Below, piece by piece: positions 47,929 through 57,346 of a stretch of 64,000 nt of DNA. Each line of letters opens with the position of its first letter. Positions within the stretch are counted from its first letter, which is position 1. Both the position numbers and the translations under genes were made by a program. Below the pieces are notes generated by a model. The model did no database searches. It was not told the DNA's origin and worked only from the letters and a program-made list of their open reading frames with translations. The stretch is from Tannerellaceae bacterium (lineage in GTDB: Bacteria; Bacteroidota; Bacteroidia; Bacteroidales; Tannerellaceae): contig JAJQFE010000003.1 of assembly GCA_021201295.1 (NCBI GenBank), positions 62,001 to 126,000 on the forward strand, read 5' to 3'.

Positions 47929-49164
47929 ATGATGAAAAATATTAGTTTTGAAGCGCAATTGCTTCATACTCCTTTTGATAAAGAAGATGCTTACCGGGCC
48001 TTGTCCATGCCGGTTTACCAGACTGCTGCCTATGAATTTGAGACAGCGGAGGCGATGGAGGAAGCTTTTTGCGGACGGACTCCGGACCATGCCTATTCCC
48101 GGATCACGAATCCCACGGTCCAGTATTTTGAAGACCGGATCAGACATATCACCGGAGCGACCGGAGTGACTGCCCTGAATTCAGGGATGGCAGCTGTTAC
48201 GAATACATTTATGAATATCGCCTGGAGTGGAGCCAATGTGGTTACTTCCCCACACCTGTTCGGTAATACGTTTTCTTTACTGAAAAGTACCCTGGCCGCT
48301 TTTGGAGTGGAAGCCCGTTTCTGTGACCTGACTAATCTGGAAGAGGTCAAAGCGCAGATCGATGAAAATACCTGTGCGGTGTTTTTAGAGATCATTACCA
48401 ATCCTCAACTGGAAGTGGTGGACCTGAAAGCCATCTCTGCTGTGGCAGCGGCTGCCGGTGCCCCGTTGATAGCGGATACGACTATTATCCCGTTTTCAGC
48501 TTTTAAGGCAAAAGACTTTGGAATAGATATTGAAATTGTTTCTACTACGAAATATATTTCCGGGGGAGCTACCAGCATTGGAGGAGTCATCGTGGATTAC
48601 GGTACGTTTGACTGGAGTGATTCTCCTGTTTTAAAGAACTGGGCCGGATCAGCAGGGACCTATGCTTTTACAGCCCGGATGCGGAAAGAAGTGCATAGGA
48701 ACATCGGAGCCTATATGACTCCTCAGGTGGCCTATATGCAGACCTTAGGGCTGGAGACGATGCAATTGCGTTTTGAAAGACAGGCGGCTACCTGCCTGGC
48801 GCTGGCAGAGCGTTTACAGACACTGGACCCCATTGTTGCCGTCAATTATACCGGATTGAAGGATAATCCGTTTTATGAACTGAGCTGTGCCCAGTTCGGA
48901 CCCTGTCCGGGAGCCATGCTGACTTTTGATTTAGCTTCCCGTGAAGCCTGTTTTGCTTTTATGAACCGTCTGCAGTTGATCCGCCGGGCAACCAATCTGT
49001 TTGATACCAAATCCCTGGCTATCCATCCGGCAAGTACTATTTACGGGAACTTCACGAAGGAACAGCGCCAGGCAATGGATGTAAGTCTCTGTACGATCCG
49101 CTTGTCTGTCGGACTGGAAGCGGTGGAGGATTTGTTTAATGATATAACACAAGCTTTGAGTTAA
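47929..49164 (+). CDS. Cys/Met-metabolism PLP-dependent enzyme (O-acetylhomoserine sulfhydrylase / methionine gamma-lyase type)
   Basis: A 411-residue member of the trans-sulfuration (Cys/Met metabolism) PLP family. Key segments are MPVYQTAAYEFETAEAMEEA, YSRITNPTVQYFEDRI, GVTALNSGMAAVTNTFMNI, and the PLP lysine at residue 208 in STTKYISGG. The C-terminal segment SLAIHPASTIYGNF contains the usual substrate-binding region. Members either make homocysteine from O-acetylhomoserine and sulfide or cleave methionine; the two cannot be told apart by eye. A LuxR-type regulator starts 4 bases downstream. Intact. Confidence 0.9.
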   Translation: MMKNISFEAQLLHTPFDKEDAYRALSMPVYQTAAYEFETAEAMEEAFCGRTPDHAYSRITNPTVQYFEDRIRHITGATGVTALNSGMAAVTNTFMNIAWSGANVVTSPHLFGNTFSLLKSTLAAFGVEARFCDLTNLEEVKAQIDENTCAVFLEIITNPQLEVVDLKAISAVAAAAGAPLIADTTIIPFSAFKAKDFGIDIEIVSTTKYISGGATSIGGVIVDYGTFDWSDSPVLKNWAGSAGTYAFTARMRKEVHRNIGAYMTPQVAYMQTLGLETMQLRFERQAATCLALAERLQTLDPIVAVNYTGLKDNPFYELSCAQFGPCPGAMLTFDLASREACFAFMNRLQLIRRATNLFDTKSLAIHPASTIYGNFTKEQRQAMDVSLCTIRLSVGLEAVEDLFNDITQALS

Positions 49165-49168
49165 GCGT

Positions 49169-49813
49169 GTGAGAACAATTATTTTAGCTGATAATCAGGA
49201 AATCACCCGTGCCGGACTTCGGTATCTGTGTGAGAAGATGACCGGCACGCATCCGGTGTGTGAAGTGGAAAACCGGAAAGCCCTGTTGCAGGTACTGGTG
49301 GACTTCCCGGATGCTGTGGTAGTACTTGATTATACACTGTTTGACCTGACCAGTACGGATGATCTTTTTATTTTGCAGGCCCGTTTCAAAGAGGTGGACT
49401 GGGTGCTGTTCAGTGAGGAGTTAAGTGAAGATTTTATTCGCCGGGTAGTTTTCAGCGGGGAACATTTCAGTGTTGCCCTGAAAGATTCATCCCTGCAGGA
49501 AATTAACCGAGCTTTGCATCATGCCATCCGTCATCAACCGTTTATCTGTTCACGCATCACTAATTTATTGTCTGTTCATCCACAAGAAAAGGAAGAACAC
49601 CCTGTGCTGACCCATACGGAAACGGAGATCCTGAAAGGGATCGCTTTAGGAAAAACCACGAAGGAGATAGCCTTTGAACGCTATTCCAGTATACATACCA
49701 TTACCACCCACCGGAAAAATATCTTTCGCAAACTCCAGGTAAATAACGTGCATGAGGCTACTAAATATGCCTTACGTGCCGGAATTATTGATTCTGCCGA
49801 ATATTATATCTGA
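49169..49813 (+). CDS. LuxR-family response regulator
   Basis: A 214-residue two-domain regulator starting at GTG 49169. The receiver-like domain keeps ADNQ near the N-terminus and the likely phospho-acceptor Asp54 in VVVLDYTLFD, with Lys in the SVALKDSS segment. The C-terminal LuxR/GerE helix-turn-helix is clear: LTHTETEILKGIALGKTTKE then IHTITTHRKNIFRKL. It is probably co-transcribed with the PLP enzyme 4 bases upstream. This pair order, with no adjacent kinase, recurs in Bacteroidales. Target genes unknown. Intact. Confidence 0.88.
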   Translation: MRTIILADNQEITRAGLRYLCEKMTGTHPVCEVENRKALLQVLVDFPDAVVVLDYTLFDLTSTDDLFILQARFKEVDWVLFSEELSEDFIRRVVFSGEHFSVALKDSSLQEINRALHHAIRHQPFICSRITNLLSVHPQEKEEHPVLTHTETEILKGIALGKTTKEIAFERYSSIHTITTHRKNIFRKLQVNNVHEATKYALRAGIIDSAEYYI

Positions 49814-49982
49814 TTTTTCTAAAAAGAAAGTCTTTTTTATATATTTGTGATGCTTAACTAATTACAGGAATTCTATCTGAAGCATTCTATAAGCCTTAAC
49901 TTAACTTACTAAATTTGTGTGAAAAATAAAGAGCAACATTTTACAAGCTAACCTATTAGGGATACTAAAAGGAAAATATCCC

Positions 49983-50906
49983 GTGAAGTCCGTATTGGTG
50001 AAAAAATTGGTGGACATACTAAAAATGGAACGGGAAGGCGTGTACCGGAGGTTACGGGGAGAAGCCGCTTTTAGTTTTTCCGAAGTAGCGATTATTGCAG
50101 AAGAAATAGGTATCTCGTTAGATAACCTGATTGGGATTGATCTGGCTAAGGCACGCCCTTTCAGCATGGTATTAACCGATTATGAAACCCCTACTCACCA
50201 GGATTATGAAATGTGTGAGAGTTATATGAGGTTATTAAAGGTATTGTCCGGAGACCCTGCTACGCATTGTACGGAAACATGGAATACGATCCCGCATCCT
50301 ATGGTCAGTAAGTTTCCGGCTTTGACCCGTTTCTATGTGTTTAAATGGGCTTACCAGTTTAAAAACTATTCGCCCGGTAAAAAATACGAAGACATAGTCG
50401 TATCTGAACGGTATGTGAAATTATTACGGGAGAACTATGAGCACAATAAAGCCATTGCTCATACGGAATATATTTTCAGTAAACAGCTATTTGCCGATGT
50501 AGTGAATGACATCCGGTATTTTTACAGTTTAGGATTGATCCATAAGGATAGCCTGACACAGATCCGGAAGGAGTTATATGACTGTATTGATTACATCGAA
50601 CAACGGGCGGTTACCGGAAAATTTGAAGGTACGGATAAAGATCTTTCGATCTATGTTTCGGAAACACATGTGGACCTGAACCAGTGTTATATTGAATCAG
50701 ATATCTATACGTTCTGTATGGTCCGTATCCTAGTGATCAATGCAATCTCCTCGGTGGACGGGAACCGACATGATTATATTAAGAACTGGTTGTTAGGACA
50801 CAAGAGGTTGTTTACCCTAATCTCTGTTAGTGGTGAGATTGAACGGATAACCTTCTTCACTGCCCAACGCCATGCTGTGGACTCCCTGAAAGACTGTTTC
50901 CAATAA
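49983..50906 (+). CDS. helix-turn-helix-like regulator, N-terminal start uncertain
   Basis: At least 307 residues from GTG 49983. The N-terminal segment VKKLVDILKMEREGVYRRLR then GEAAFSFSEVAIIAEEIGIS resembles a Bacteroidales XRE/BetR-like DNA-binding helix bundle, and the rest is helical with no named domain. The frame is open further upstream (SNILQANLLGILKGKYPVKS) to a TGA at 49920-49922. A GTG at 49919 would enter this frame if the following A5 run were A4, so the true start may be frameshifted. As written, the DNA-binding domain may lack its first helix. Function not assigned. Confidence 0.65.
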   Translation: MKSVLVKKLVDILKMEREGVYRRLRGEAAFSFSEVAIIAEEIGISLDNLIGIDLAKARPFSMVLTDYETPTHQDYEMCESYMRLLKVLSGDPATHCTETWNTIPHPMVSKFPALTRFYVFKWAYQFKNYSPGKKYEDIVVSERYVKLLRENYEHNKAIAHTEYIFSKQLFADVVNDIRYFYSLGLIHKDSLTQIRKELYDCIDYIEQRAVTGKFEGTDKDLSIYVSETHVDLNQCYIESDIYTFCMVRILVINAISSVDGNRHDYIKNWLLGHKRLFTLISVSGEIERITFFTAQRHAVDSLKDCFQ

Positions 50907-51020
50907 AAACAGCACACAGATAAAACTATGCGATGGCATTCTTCGTTTTATATAAGCCTCTGCTGACAAGTTGTGTTCATTGGTTTTATCTGCGTTGCCT
51001 GTATACCGGAAACTATCAGT

Positions 51021-51770
51021 TTATTCCTGCTTTTTCCCCTGGTTTGCCACTGCATCCATAAGTTTTTTGATCTCTTTCGGATCTCCCAGGAAGTAGTCAT
51101 TGACTAATTGCAGGTTATCATCAAACTCAAACACATAGGGAACGGCTGTGGGAAGGTTGAGATGGACAATCTCTTCGTTGGATATATTTTTCAGGTATTT
51201 AATGATTCCCCGCAGGCTGTTACCATGGGCAGCGACCAATAGCTGACCGGCTGTTTGCAGGTTGGGGAAAATAGTCTCTTTCCAGTAAGGTAAGATCCGG
51301 TCTACTGTGTCTTTCAGGGATTCGGTACGGGGCAGTTCCTGATCCGGTACGTTTTTATACCGGATGTTGAGGCGGGGATTCCGGGGATCATTGACATCTA
51401 ATGGAAGAGGAGCCACCTCATAGCTTCTGCGCCAGATCATGACTTGTTCCTCTCCATATTTCTCTGCGGTTTCTGCTTTATTTAATCCCTGCAGGTTTCC
51501 ATAATGCTTTTCATTGAGCCGCCAGTTCTTTTCCACAGGTATCCAGTCCAGATCCATCCGGTCCAACACTACATTCAGGGTTTTTACGGCACGTTTCAGA
51601 TAGGAGGTATAGGCTTTGTCAAACACATAGCCTTTTTCCTTTAACAGATTGCCGGCTTTGATCGCCTCTTCAACCCCTTTGTCTGTCAGATCTACATCTG
51701 TCCATCCGGTAAAATGGTTCTCCTTGTTCCAGGTACTTTCTCCATGCCGGAGTAATACGATACTTTTCAT
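51021..51770 (-). CDS. gpmA: 2,3-bisphosphoglycerate-dependent phosphoglycerate mutase
   Basis: A 249-residue glycolytic enzyme interconverting 3- and 2-phosphoglycerate. The phospho-His motif [10 protein letters not shown] is at residues 6-15, followed by [42 protein letters not shown] and the second catalytic His in [15 protein letters not shown]. The length and C-terminal DYFLGDP tail match the bacterial dPGM family. It stands alone on the minus strand. Intact. Confidence 0.95.
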   Translation of the reverse strand: MKSIVLLRHGESTWNKENHFTGWTDVDLTDKGVEEAIKAGNLLKEKGYVFDKAYTSYLKRAVKTLNVVLDRMDLDWIPVEKNWRLNEKHYGNLQGLNKAETAEKYGEEQVMIWRRSYEVAPLPLDVNDPRNPRLNIRYKNVPDQELPRTESLKDTVDRILPYWKETIFPNLQTAGQLLVAAHGNSLRGIIKYLKNISNEEIVHLNLPTAVPYVFEFDDNLQLVNDYFLGDPKEIKKLMDAVANQGKKQE

Positions 51771-51968
51771 AGTTATTTTGCTTTTATTTTGATTGTTATA
51801 TACTTACTACTAATAACAAACAAAATAAGAGAAAGGATTTGGAAAAAGTCATGGAACAGGGACTGCTTGTTGGCTGATATACGGACACTACCCATCAGGC
51901 CGGGGAATCGTAAGTGGAAATTCGTATTCCTTAGATGCCAGCTGGTAAGCAGGGGGCTCTGTTACGGG

Positions 51969-52291
51969 TTAATGGGTATGTTTATGTATATGTGTATGGG
52001 GGCTCATTCTGACAGGTTCATACTCCCACCGTATGACTTTATCATTCAGGACATGGATGTTATATACCGCATTTTCATGATTGGAATAAGCCAGGATTTC
52101 AACAGATCCTTCCGGTAAGGCATAGGCTCCCACAGCCTGGTAATGCTTCCCCATGATGGAGATAACCTGTTGTTTGCTCATGCCTAATTCTATTTTTTTG
52201 ATGTTGCTATTCACTTGCATAGTCTCCATGAGTGAGCCACAGGAAGTGAATGTGAAAATAGAAAATAAAAGGTAAATCAGATTTTTTTCAT
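51969..52291 (-). pseudogene. small SmpA/BamE-like lipoprotein, leader frameshifted in poly-A
   Basis: From ATG 52291 the coding strand reads ATG, A7, then TCTGA, so translation stops after four codons. With A8 it would read MKKNLIYLLFSIFTFTSC then GSLMETMQ, a normal lipoprotein signal, joining the intact frame NIKKIELGMSKQQVISIMGK that ends in a His-rich tail (HTHIHKHTH). The LGMSKQQVISIMG segment is typical of SmpA/OmlA-like domains of the BamE fold. One missing A abolishes export. Restart at an internal Met would leave a cytoplasmic fragment. Not necessarily BamE itself. Confidence 0.75.
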
Positions 52292-52407
52292 AAGTAGCGT
52301 ATATCTATATGTTTGTTCTATTCTTTCCTTAGACGCTGAGCCCGGCTGAATGTTTAGTCTGAGCCCTATATTTTTTTCTGTTCTTACGATATGGAGATAA
52401 GAAAGAA

Positions 52408-52437
52408 AAAGCGGGGTTTTCCTATAAACCCCGCTTT
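52408..52437 (-). terminator. intrinsic terminator of guaA
   Basis: AAAGCGGGGTTT and its perfect complement AAACCCCGCTTT flank a six-base loop. It lies 14 bases beyond the guaA stop, with A-rich and T-rich flanks. Confidence 0.85.
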
Positions 52438-52451
52438 GGTATATCGTTGGC

Positions 52452-53972
52452 TTATTCCCACTCAATGGTTGCCGGTGGTTTGGAGCTTATGTCGTAGACT
52501 ACCCGGTTGACTCCTTTTACCTTATTAATAATCTCATTGGACACTTTTGCTAAGAAGTCATAGGGCAGTTGTGCCCAGTCGGCAGTCATGGCATCTGTAG
52601 AAGTGACAGCGCGCAGGGCTATTGTATTTTCATACGTCCGTTCATCTCCCATCACGCCTACTGAACGGATGGGTAACAGGATAGCACCTGCCTGCCAGAT
52701 CTGGTCGTACAGACCCCATTCACGCATCAATGACATATAGATATCATCTGCATCCTGCAGGACACGCACTTTTTCAGGGGTAATATCTCCTAATATACGG
52801 ATCCCCAGACCCGGGCCCGGGAACGGATGACGTTTGATCAGGCGAGGCATCATGCCTAACTCCGTACCTACGCGGCGGACTTCATCTTTAAACAGTAAAC
52901 GTAAAGGTTCTACCAGTTTCAGATTCATTTTTTCCGGCAGGCCTCCTACATTGTGGTGACTCTTGATGACTGTTCCTGTGATAGACAGGGATTCGATCAC
53001 ATCCGGATAGATAGTGCCCTGGCCTAACCATTTAATATCTTTCAGCTTATGAGCTTCTTCATCAAATACATCTATGAATCCTTTACCGATAATCTTCCGT
53101 TTGGTTTCAGGATCTGTCACTCCTGCCAGTTTACTGTAAAATTTCTTTCTGGCATCTACGCCGATCACATTCAGGCCTAAATGTTCATAATCCCGCAATA
53201 CGTTTTCAAATTCATTCTTACGTAACAATCCATGATCTACAAAAATACAGGTCAGGTTTTTACCGATTGCCCTGTTTAAGAGGACGGCTGTTACGGAAGA
53301 GTCCACCCCTCCGGAAAGGGCCAGGATCACTTTGTCATCTCCCAGTTGTTCTTTTAATTCAGCAACGGTCGATTCAATAAAGGACGCAGGGGTCCAGTCT
53401 TTGGAACAACCGCATATATGCAGGAAATTATCTAATATCAGCGTACCGTCGATGGAGTGGAATACTTCCGGGTGGAACTGAACCCCCCAGGTGTTCTCTC
53501 CTTCAATGTGGTAAGCTGCTGTTCTTACATCGTCTGTGCTGGCAATAATACGGAAAGGCTCCGGCAGTACGGTAATTGTATCTCCGTGAGACATCCATAC
53601 CTGTGAACCGCAATCAATTCCTGTTAATAACGGATCGTCTGTATTGATATAGGTAAGATGTGCACGACCGTATTCCCGTGAATCGGCGGATTCTACTTTT
53701 CCTCCGGACGTGTTTGCCAGGAATTGAGCTCCGTAGCAGATTCCCAGGACCGGATAAGTGCCCCGGATCTGGGCCAGGTCGGCTTTGAAGGCATTGGTGT
53801 CATTCACTGAGTAAGGGCTTCCGGAAAGGATGACTCCTTTTACAGCCGGATCTCCGTATGGGAATTTGTTGAAGGGTACGATCTCACAATAAGTGTTCAA
53901 CTCTCTGACCCGGCGGCCAATTAACTGGGTAGTTTGCGAACCGAAGTCAAGAATAATAATTTTCTCGTACAT
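52452..53972 (-). CDS. guaA: GMP synthase (glutamine-hydrolysing)
   Basis: A 506-residue enzyme converting XMP to GMP. The class I glutamine amidotransferase domain has the nucleophile Cys in [10 protein letters not shown] and the His-Glu pair in [12 protein letters not shown]. The ATP-pyrophosphatase P-loop is [18 protein letters not shown], and the C-terminal dimerisation domain ends [11 protein letters not shown]. Full length and intact, consistent with an essential purine gene. Divergent from the coiled-coil protein gene at 54167. Confidence 0.97.
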   Translation of the reverse strand: MYEKIIILDFGSQTTQLIGRRVRELNTYCEIVPFNKFPYGDPAVKGVILSGSPYSVNDTNAFKADLAQIRGTYPVLGICYGAQFLANTSGGKVESADSREYGRAHLTYINTDDPLLTGIDCGSQVWMSHGDTITVLPEPFRIIASTDDVRTAAYHIEGENTWGVQFHPEVFHSIDGTLILDNFLHICGCSKDWTPASFIESTVAELKEQLGDDKVILALSGGVDSSVTAVLLNRAIGKNLTCIFVDHGLLRKNEFENVLRDYEHLGLNVIGVDARKKFYSKLAGVTDPETKRKIIGKGFIDVFDEEAHKLKDIKWLGQGTIYPDVIESLSITGTVIKSHHNVGGLPEKMNLKLVEPLRLLFKDEVRRVGTELGMMPRLIKRHPFPGPGLGIRILGDITPEKVRVLQDADDIYMSLMREWGLYDQIWQAGAILLPIRSVGVMGDERTYENTIALRAVTSTDAMTADWAQLPYDFLAKVSNEIINKVKGVNRVVYDISSKPPATIEWE

Positions 53973-53999
53973 GCCATGTAATTATTTAATTGAGTGGTG

Positions 54000-54007
54000 C
54001 AAATTTA
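54000..54007 (-). promoter_or_regulatory. -7 promoter element of guaA
   Basis: The minus strand reads TAAATTTG (TAnnTTTG), 27 bases upstream of the guaA start. Confidence 0.5.
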
Positions 54008-54134
54008 GCAATAATATTCAGACAAGGAAAGGGTGGCAACTCATTTTATAAAGCCGGTATCTGTATATATGTTAACAACTTTTTAAAGAGTGTAAATATA
54101 CGTGAACAAATAGCCGGAAAGCCGATTAATTATA

Positions 54135-54142
54135 TACCTTTG
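54135..54142 (+). promoter_or_regulatory. -7 promoter element of the coiled-coil protein gene
   Basis: TACCTTTG (TAnnTTTG), 24 bases upstream of ATG 54167. Confidence 0.55.
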
Positions 54143-54166
54143 CAGCTACATATAACCTTGATTAGT

Positions 54167-55072
54167 ATGGATGCCGAAAAAAGAGAGAATAAAGAGATCA
54201 ATAAACTGTCATTGCTAATCGTAGCCATGATAGTGCTTGTCCTGATAATCGCAGGTGGAGGATATTATATCTTCCATCAAAAGAAACAGATGGAAGATCT
54301 GGTGCAGGGCTTTGAACTGGATAAGGAGGCACTCGAAGATGAGTTTAATGAACTCTCGTTACAATATGAAGAATATAAATTCAGTGTAAGTAATGATTCC
54401 TTAGTGGCTTTGCTGACTACCGAACAGGAGAAAGTGCAACGTCTGCTGGAAGAGTTACGCACCGTAAAAGCCACGAATTCCCGTCGTATTAATGAGTTGA
54501 ATAAAGAATTGGCTACCCTGCGCAGGATTATGCGTGGATACGTGATCCAGATCGATTCCCTGAACCGGGAGAACGAACAGCTCAAAGTGGAAAAGCAACA
54601 GGCTGTCAGACAATACCAGCAAGCTGCCAGCACGGCTGCCCAATTAACTAAAGAAAAGGAAAAATTAACGGAACGGGTAACGATGGCAAGCCGCCTGGAT
54701 GCTACGGCTATTTCCGTTACGCCGGTCAATGGCCGGGGCAAAACAGTGAAGAAGATCAAACAGATGGAACAGTTTGTCGTGAACTTCACGTTAGCTAAAA
54801 ATATTACGGCACCCGTAGGGAAAAAGATGATTTATGTCCGGATCATGAAGCCCGATGACGACATTCTCCTAAAAAGCCGTGGAGACATGTTCCCCTTTGA
54901 AGGGAAAGAGATCCATTACTCCATGAAGCGGATGGTGGAATATGACGGCGAAGAACTTCTGGTTACCATGTACTGGAATATTGAAGAATTCTTATCACCG
55001 GGAACCTACCGTGTGGATATATTTGCTGATGGCAACCTGATCGGACGTAAGAACTTTGCATTAGATAAATAA
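54167..55072 (+). CDS. single-pass membrane protein with long coiled coil
   Basis: A 301-residue protein starting at ATG 54167 (MDAEKRENKEINKLS). A longer frame is open upstream, but the promoter element at 54135 argues against it. A hydrophobic helix (LLIVAMIVLVLIIAGGGYYI) is followed by about 140 residues of charged heptad-like coiled coil (LVQGFELDKEALEDEFNELS through QLKVEKQQAV and QLTKEKEKLTERV). A C-terminal beta domain follows with VVNFTLAKNITAPVGKKMIY and YRVDIFADGNLIG. This looks like a periplasmic protein anchored in the inner membrane. Conserved in Bacteroidales; function unknown. Confidence 0.8.
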   Translation: MDAEKRENKEINKLSLLIVAMIVLVLIIAGGGYYIFHQKKQMEDLVQGFELDKEALEDEFNELSLQYEEYKFSVSNDSLVALLTTEQEKVQRLLEELRTVKATNSRRINELNKELATLRRIMRGYVIQIDSLNRENEQLKVEKQQAVRQYQQAASTAAQLTKEKEKLTERVTMASRLDATAISVTPVNGRGKTVKKIKQMEQFVVNFTLAKNITAPVGKKMIYVRIMKPDDDILLKSRGDMFPFEGKEIHYSMKRMVEYDGEELLVTMYWNIEEFLSPGTYRVDIFADGNLIGRKNFALDK

Positions 55073-55078
55073 TCGGAT

Positions 55079-55681
55079 ATGAAGGCTGATGATGGACATT
55101 TTGCCAGATTATTAGCTGATTTACCTGAACCACTTTCCCAGGACCTGCTATTTATCTGGGATCTGCAAAGCCGTTGCAAGCGTGTTGCAGTAAAAAAAGG
55201 GGATTATCTCCTGCGTGCCGGAGAAGTGTGCCAGAATGCCTATTTTATCAATAAAGGACTGTTTATTAATCAATATATTAATGATAAAGGAAATGAATGT
55301 GTAACCGGATTTTCTTCCGATGACCAGTATCCTTTTCTTTTCGTACTCAGCTATTTCACCAAATCACCTTCCGAATTTGAGATCAAAGCGATTGAAGACG
55401 GAGAACTGATTTGTATTTCCCGACAGGACATAGAAGAATTATCGTTGCATTACCCTCCGTTTGCTGCTTATTGCCAGAATGCTATGCTGGTGATCATTTC
55501 CAAACTATATACGCTGTTTGCCATCCGCCAGTCCTGCACGGCTGAAGAATTTATGTCTCATCTGTATAACCATTATGCCTGGTTAGTGAACCGTATTCCG
55601 GATAAATACATCGCCTGTTATATGGGGATTAGTAAGGAATGGTACTGCAAACTCAAGAAGCGTGTTTTTAAATTAAATTAA
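55079..55681 (+). CDS. Crp/Fnr family transcriptional regulator
   Basis: A 200-residue regulator. Residues about 20-120 form the cyclic-nucleotide-binding-type barrel (VKKGDYLLRAGEVCQNAYFI then NKGLFINQYI, and a later IKAIEDGELICIS strand). A long dimerisation helix follows, and a shortened helix-turn-helix (NRIPDKYIACYMGISKEWYC then KLKKRV) matches the Bacteroidetes Crp-like form. It starts 6 bases after the coiled-coil protein gene and precedes the TolC-HlyD-ABC2 efflux genes, which it may control. Ligand unknown. Intact. Confidence 0.87.
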   Translation: MKADDGHFARLLADLPEPLSQDLLFIWDLQSRCKRVAVKKGDYLLRAGEVCQNAYFINKGLFINQYINDKGNECVTGFSSDDQYPFLFVLSYFTKSPSEFEIKAIEDGELICISRQDIEELSLHYPPFAAYCQNAMLVIISKLYTLFAIRQSCTAEEFMSHLYNHYAWLVNRIPDKYIACYMGISKEWYCKLKKRVFKLN

Positions 55682-55708
55682 TTCAATTTTATATTTTCCC
55701 TGATTCTC

Positions 55709-55716
55709 TAATTTTG
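55709..55716 (+). promoter_or_regulatory. -7 promoter element of the efflux operon
   Basis: TAATTTTG (TAnnTTTG) about 139 bases upstream of the TolC-family gene, so the leader would be long. Confidence 0.35.
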
Positions 55717-55854
55717 TATTCGGATTTACAGACTAATCCATATATATGGAGAGTTATGTATAAACATAGAACATTCGTTTTAAAAAGATTGTTTTATTTT
55801 AATGAATATAGACTCATATCTCTTTGGAGAAACATCTTAGGTTAGTAATCCCTT

Positions 55855-57225
55855 ATGGTAAATAAGATAAACATGAAAAGGATTGTCGTTGTATTAGTAT
55901 GGTTACTATCGGCAGGAACTATCTACTCACAGCAGACCCGGACGCTGGAAGAATGCCGCGAGTTAGCTATCCGGAATAATAAGGAGTTAAAAATTGCCGG
56001 AACACAGATCAGGGTTGCTGAGAATGAAAGAAAAGCAGTCTTTACCAAATATTTTCCGGAGATCTCCGGAACCGGACTCTATCTCTGGAACCAGAAAAAT
56101 ATCAAACTGGTTGACTTCAGCGAGCTGGGATTAGTGGGAGAGATTCTGCCTGATAATGTCAAAGACTTTTTTACGCTTGATATACATAATGTCTGGTTGG
56201 GTGGGTTTTCCCTGATCCAGCCTGTCTTTTCCGGTGGACGGATTGTGAATTACAACCATATTGCTGCCTATGCGACGGAGCTGGCCCGTTCCATGAACGA
56301 CCTGACCTTGCAGAATGTGCTTTACCTGACCGACCAGGCTTACTGGCAGGTAGTCTCCGTCACCCATAAGAAGCAATTAGCAGATGCCTATGTGGAATTA
56401 CTCCGGCAAATGGACCGGAATGTTACGGCTATGATCGAAGAAGGAATGGCTACGCAGGTGGAAGGTCTTTCTGTGCGGGTAAAACTCAATGAAGCGGAAG
56501 TGGCACAAACCAAAGCTGAAAACGCCTTGGCCTTGAGCCAGATGCTACTGGCACAGATCTGTGGGCTGCCTATCGAAGAGCCTTTCACGTTGGCAGATGA
56601 GTATGTGGAATTTTTAACGGCTACTTCTGAAGCGGAAGTAGCGGATGTCGGAGAAGCCTTTGCCAATCGCCAGGAACTGAAAAGCCTGGAGATTACCACC
56701 CGTATCTTTAAGAAAAAGGAACAGATCGCTTTCGGAGAGATGTTACCCTCTGTCGGGCTGTTAGCCAATTATTCCGTGATGAACCCTAACCTGCAGAATG
56801 GTTTTAAGCATGAGTTTGCCGGAGCCTTCCATGTGGGAGTGACCGTAAGCGTACCGATCACAGGCTGGTGGGAAGGCACTTACAAAAGAAATGCCGCAAA
56901 GGCAGAAACCCATATTGCACGTTTGGAACTGGAAGCGGCCAAAGAAGCCATTGAACTGGAAGTACACCAATCCGTGTATAAAGCAAACGAAGCAAAGAAA
57001 AAATTAGTGGCCTCCAATAAAAATATGGAGAGTGCGGAAGAGAACCTGCGCTATGCCACTTATGGTTTTGAGGAAGGAGTCATTCCTGCCCTGAACCTGA
57101 TGGAAGCCCAGACAGCCTGGGTGTCTGCCCGTTCCGAGCTGATCGATTCCCAGATAGAAGTCAAGCTGACGAAAGTCTATCTGGAAAAAGCCCTGGGACG
57201 ATTAACACCAGAAGAGATAAAATAA
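55855..57225 (+). CDS. TolC-family outer-membrane efflux protein
   Basis: A 456-residue outer-membrane factor. The better start may be the internal ATG at 55873 (MKRIVVVLVWLLSAGTIYSQ), which gives a clean signal peptide. Two repeated TolC domains are visible, with LEECRELAIRNNKELKIAG at the N-terminus and QELKSLEITTRIFKKKEQIA opening the second repeat, plus long helices such as LEVHQSVYKANEAKKKLVAS. It forms the outer duct for the HlyD adaptor and the two ABC-2 permeases downstream. Intact, unlike the TolC remnant at 16 kb. Confidence 0.92.
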   Translation: MVNKINMKRIVVVLVWLLSAGTIYSQQTRTLEECRELAIRNNKELKIAGTQIRVAENERKAVFTKYFPEISGTGLYLWNQKNIKLVDFSELGLVGEILPDNVKDFFTLDIHNVWLGGFSLIQPVFSGGRIVNYNHIAAYATELARSMNDLTLQNVLYLTDQAYWQVVSVTHKKQLADAYVELLRQMDRNVTAMIEEGMATQVEGLSVRVKLNEAEVAQTKAENALALSQMLLAQICGLPIEEPFTLADEYVEFLTATSEAEVADVGEAFANRQELKSLEITTRIFKKKEQIAFGEMLPSVGLLANYSVMNPNLQNGFKHEFAGAFHVGVTVSVPITGWWEGTYKRNAAKAETHIARLELEAAKEAIELEVHQSVYKANEAKKKLVASNKNMESAEENLRYATYGFEEGVIPALNLMEAQTAWVSARSELIDSQIEVKLTKVYLEKALGRLTPEEIK

Positions 57226-57228
57226 GCC

Positions 57229-57314
57229 AGAAGTCAGAGGAGTCAGAGAATCAGGAAATATAAAATCTACTTAACTCCTAAGAAGCGGAGCGACTGATAA
57301 CTTCTTTAACTACT
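57229..57314. repeat. GGAGTTAA-family element, copy F, degenerate
   Basis: It begins 3 bases after the TolC stop. The left arm is AGAAGTCAGAGGAGTCAGAG. The right part is CTACTTAACTCCTAAGAAGC, then GGAGCGACTGATAACTTC and TTTAACTACT. The core differs from copies A, D and E at a few bases. It occupies most of the tolC-hlyD spacer. Confidence 0.75.
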
Positions 57315-57346
57315 AAAAAAATAATAACATTAAAACTATATACACA

